Source: FEN-1073 sp050010135 (lineage in GTDB: Bacteria > Chloroflexota > Anaerolineae > Anaerolineales > RBG-16-64-43). From it: a DNA stretch of 64,000 nucleotides. Of this stretch, positions 63,411 through 64,000 are shown piece by piece. Position 1 is the first letter of the stretch. Every line of letters begins with the position of its first letter. The position numbers and the translations under genes are program-made. A model generated the notes under the pieces. It searched no databases and was not told the origin of the DNA. It saw only the letters and a list, made by a program, of their open reading frames with translations. The stretch lies in NCBI GenBank assembly GCA_050010135.1, contig JBEKLP010000003.1, positions 1 to 64,000 of the forward strand. The letters run 5' to 3'.

Positions 63411-64000
63411 CTATGGCGTCGACGTGCGCATGGGGGTGAGGGAGATAGTGGGGGTAAATGTCGGTGTCGGGCCGAACGTCGGAGACGAGGCGCTGGTCGG
63501 CACCCGTGTAGCGATCCCGTAACGGCAATGCAAAACCAGCCCCACGGTCAGGAAGTTGGGATCCGTGATCTTATTTCGTTTGACGAGGTCATCCACCGTC
63601 GACAAGCATCTTGCGGCGATCGCCTCAAGGTTATCCCCCGCCTGAACCGTTATGGGGATGATTGACCCGGTCGCCAGCCCGGTGGGGAAAACGGTCGGAG
63701 TAAACCCGGTTCCCGAAGGCGGGAGCAGGATCTTCTGGCCGACTTGAATATTATTCGGGTCGAGCGTCGGATTCAGTGCTGTGATTGCCTCCACCGAGAT
63801 GCCGCATTTTTGGGCAATCGCGCTGAGCAGGTCGCCGGATAGGACGGTGTATTCCGCCGGGCAAGCCGGCGTGGGGGTTACCGAAGGTGTTTCAGCGGTC
63901 GGCGCAAGGGTGATGGACGGAGTAAACGTAAACGTGGCGTTGGGAGTGTCCGTCGACAATGGCGTGGGGGATGATAGAAACGAGAGCGGCAAAGCCTTGT
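63411..64000 (-). CDS. LysM-domain protein, N-terminus beyond the window
   Basis: The frame remains open through the right edge, so the start is outside. The visible 196 residues include a Thr/Pro linker (FTPSITLAPTAETPSVTPTP), a LysM domain (YTVLSGDLLSAIAQKCGISV with NPNNIQVGQKILLP-type end, here LDPNNIQVGQKILLP), a second LysM (ITVQAGDNLEAIAARCLSTV), and a Thr/Pro-rich C-terminus. LysM binds the N-acetylglucosamine parts of peptidoglycan. Each LysM carries a Cys at the same place (QKC and ARC), and more cysteines (PACP, LHC) suggest disulfides outside the cell. The linkers match the style of other exported proteins here. Confidence 0.85.
   Translation of the reverse strand, partial: KALPLSFLSSPTPLSTDTPNATFTFTPSITLAPTAETPSVTPTPACPAEYTVLSGDLLSAIAQKCGISVEAITALNPTLDPNNIQVGQKILLPPSGTGFTPTVFPTGLATGSIIPITVQAGDNLEAIAARCLSTVDDLVKRNKITDPNFLTVGLVLHCRYGIATRVPTSASSPTFGPTPTFTPTISLTPMRTSTP

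Overview
This 64-kb window (roughly 60% G+C by eye) is chromosomal DNA that most resembles Chloroflexota, probably class Anaerolineae. That placement is inferred. It rests on Thr/Pro-rich linkers in exported lipoproteins, three YkuD L,D-transpeptidases plus VanW, LysM, M23 and amidase wall proteins, an hrcA-grpE-dnaK-dnaJ-prmA operon under CIRCE control, an AmmeMemoRadiSam radical-SAM enzyme, and NBR1-like Ig lipoproteins. There are no rRNA genes, insertion sequences, phage genes or CRISPR arrays, and only one tRNA, Leu(TAA). No single undescribed defence or mobile system is evident. The most unusual features are recent tandem duplications of exported proteins (one copy decaying), a decayed HAD gene, a tiny ORF with a complete control region, and a long structured leader behind a perfect promoter upstream of rpsU.

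Layout. 1-5033: tail of a peptidase-MA-like protein, an M23 peptidase, an orphan sugar-type ABC ATPase, and the NAD-salvage pair pncB-pncA. 5225-8775: an AT-richer FkbM methyltransferase and two multi-pass membrane proteins (one a GT-C glycosyltransferase). 9407-14010: sbcD, sbcC and mutY for DNA repair. 14318-19255: two tandem parallel-beta-helix lipoproteins. 19579-21107: alanine racemase and tRNA-Leu. 21187-24134: two tandem NBR1-Ig/CBM9-like lipoproteins. 24256-28253 (minus strand): a CnoX-type thioredoxin, an unknown gene, a HAD pseudogene, an L,D-transpeptidase and an N-acetylmuramoyl-L-alanine amidase. 28405-32351: a small ORF, a Nudix hydrolase, and a histidine kinase/response regulator pair. 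32440-38291: CIRCE-hrcA-grpE-dnaK-dnaJ-prmA ending in a strong bidirectional terminator.

38294-44687 (minus strand): infA, rpsU, YggU, YggT, YggS, PgeF, a DUF2085 protein, TlpA, CcdA and a Tat-type L,D-transpeptidase; this is a translation block followed by a thiol-redox/cell-wall block. 44841-48827: a YjbQ protein, a decayed and an intact copy of an unknown secreted protein, and a lipoprotein with a repeated C-terminal module. 49018-51686: a two-subunit 2-oxoacid:ferredoxin oxidoreductase, indicating anaerobic-type energy metabolism. 51954-60617: a bPH_2/SHOCT membrane protein, AmrS, an alpha/beta hydrolase, a PLD-like protein, VanW, MetF, Trm112 and a third L,D-transpeptidase. 60822-64000: a single-domain response regulator, CIRCE-groES-groEL, a terminator, and the 3' part of a LysM protein.

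Two themes connect the genes. One is proteostasis: both chaperone operons carry a consensus promoter and a CIRCE operator that the HrcA encoded here would bind, and CnoX fits the same theme. The other is envelope building: wall hydrolases, L,D-transpeptidases, alanine racemase, PgeF, exported thiol redox (CcdA/TlpA) and many lipoproteins.
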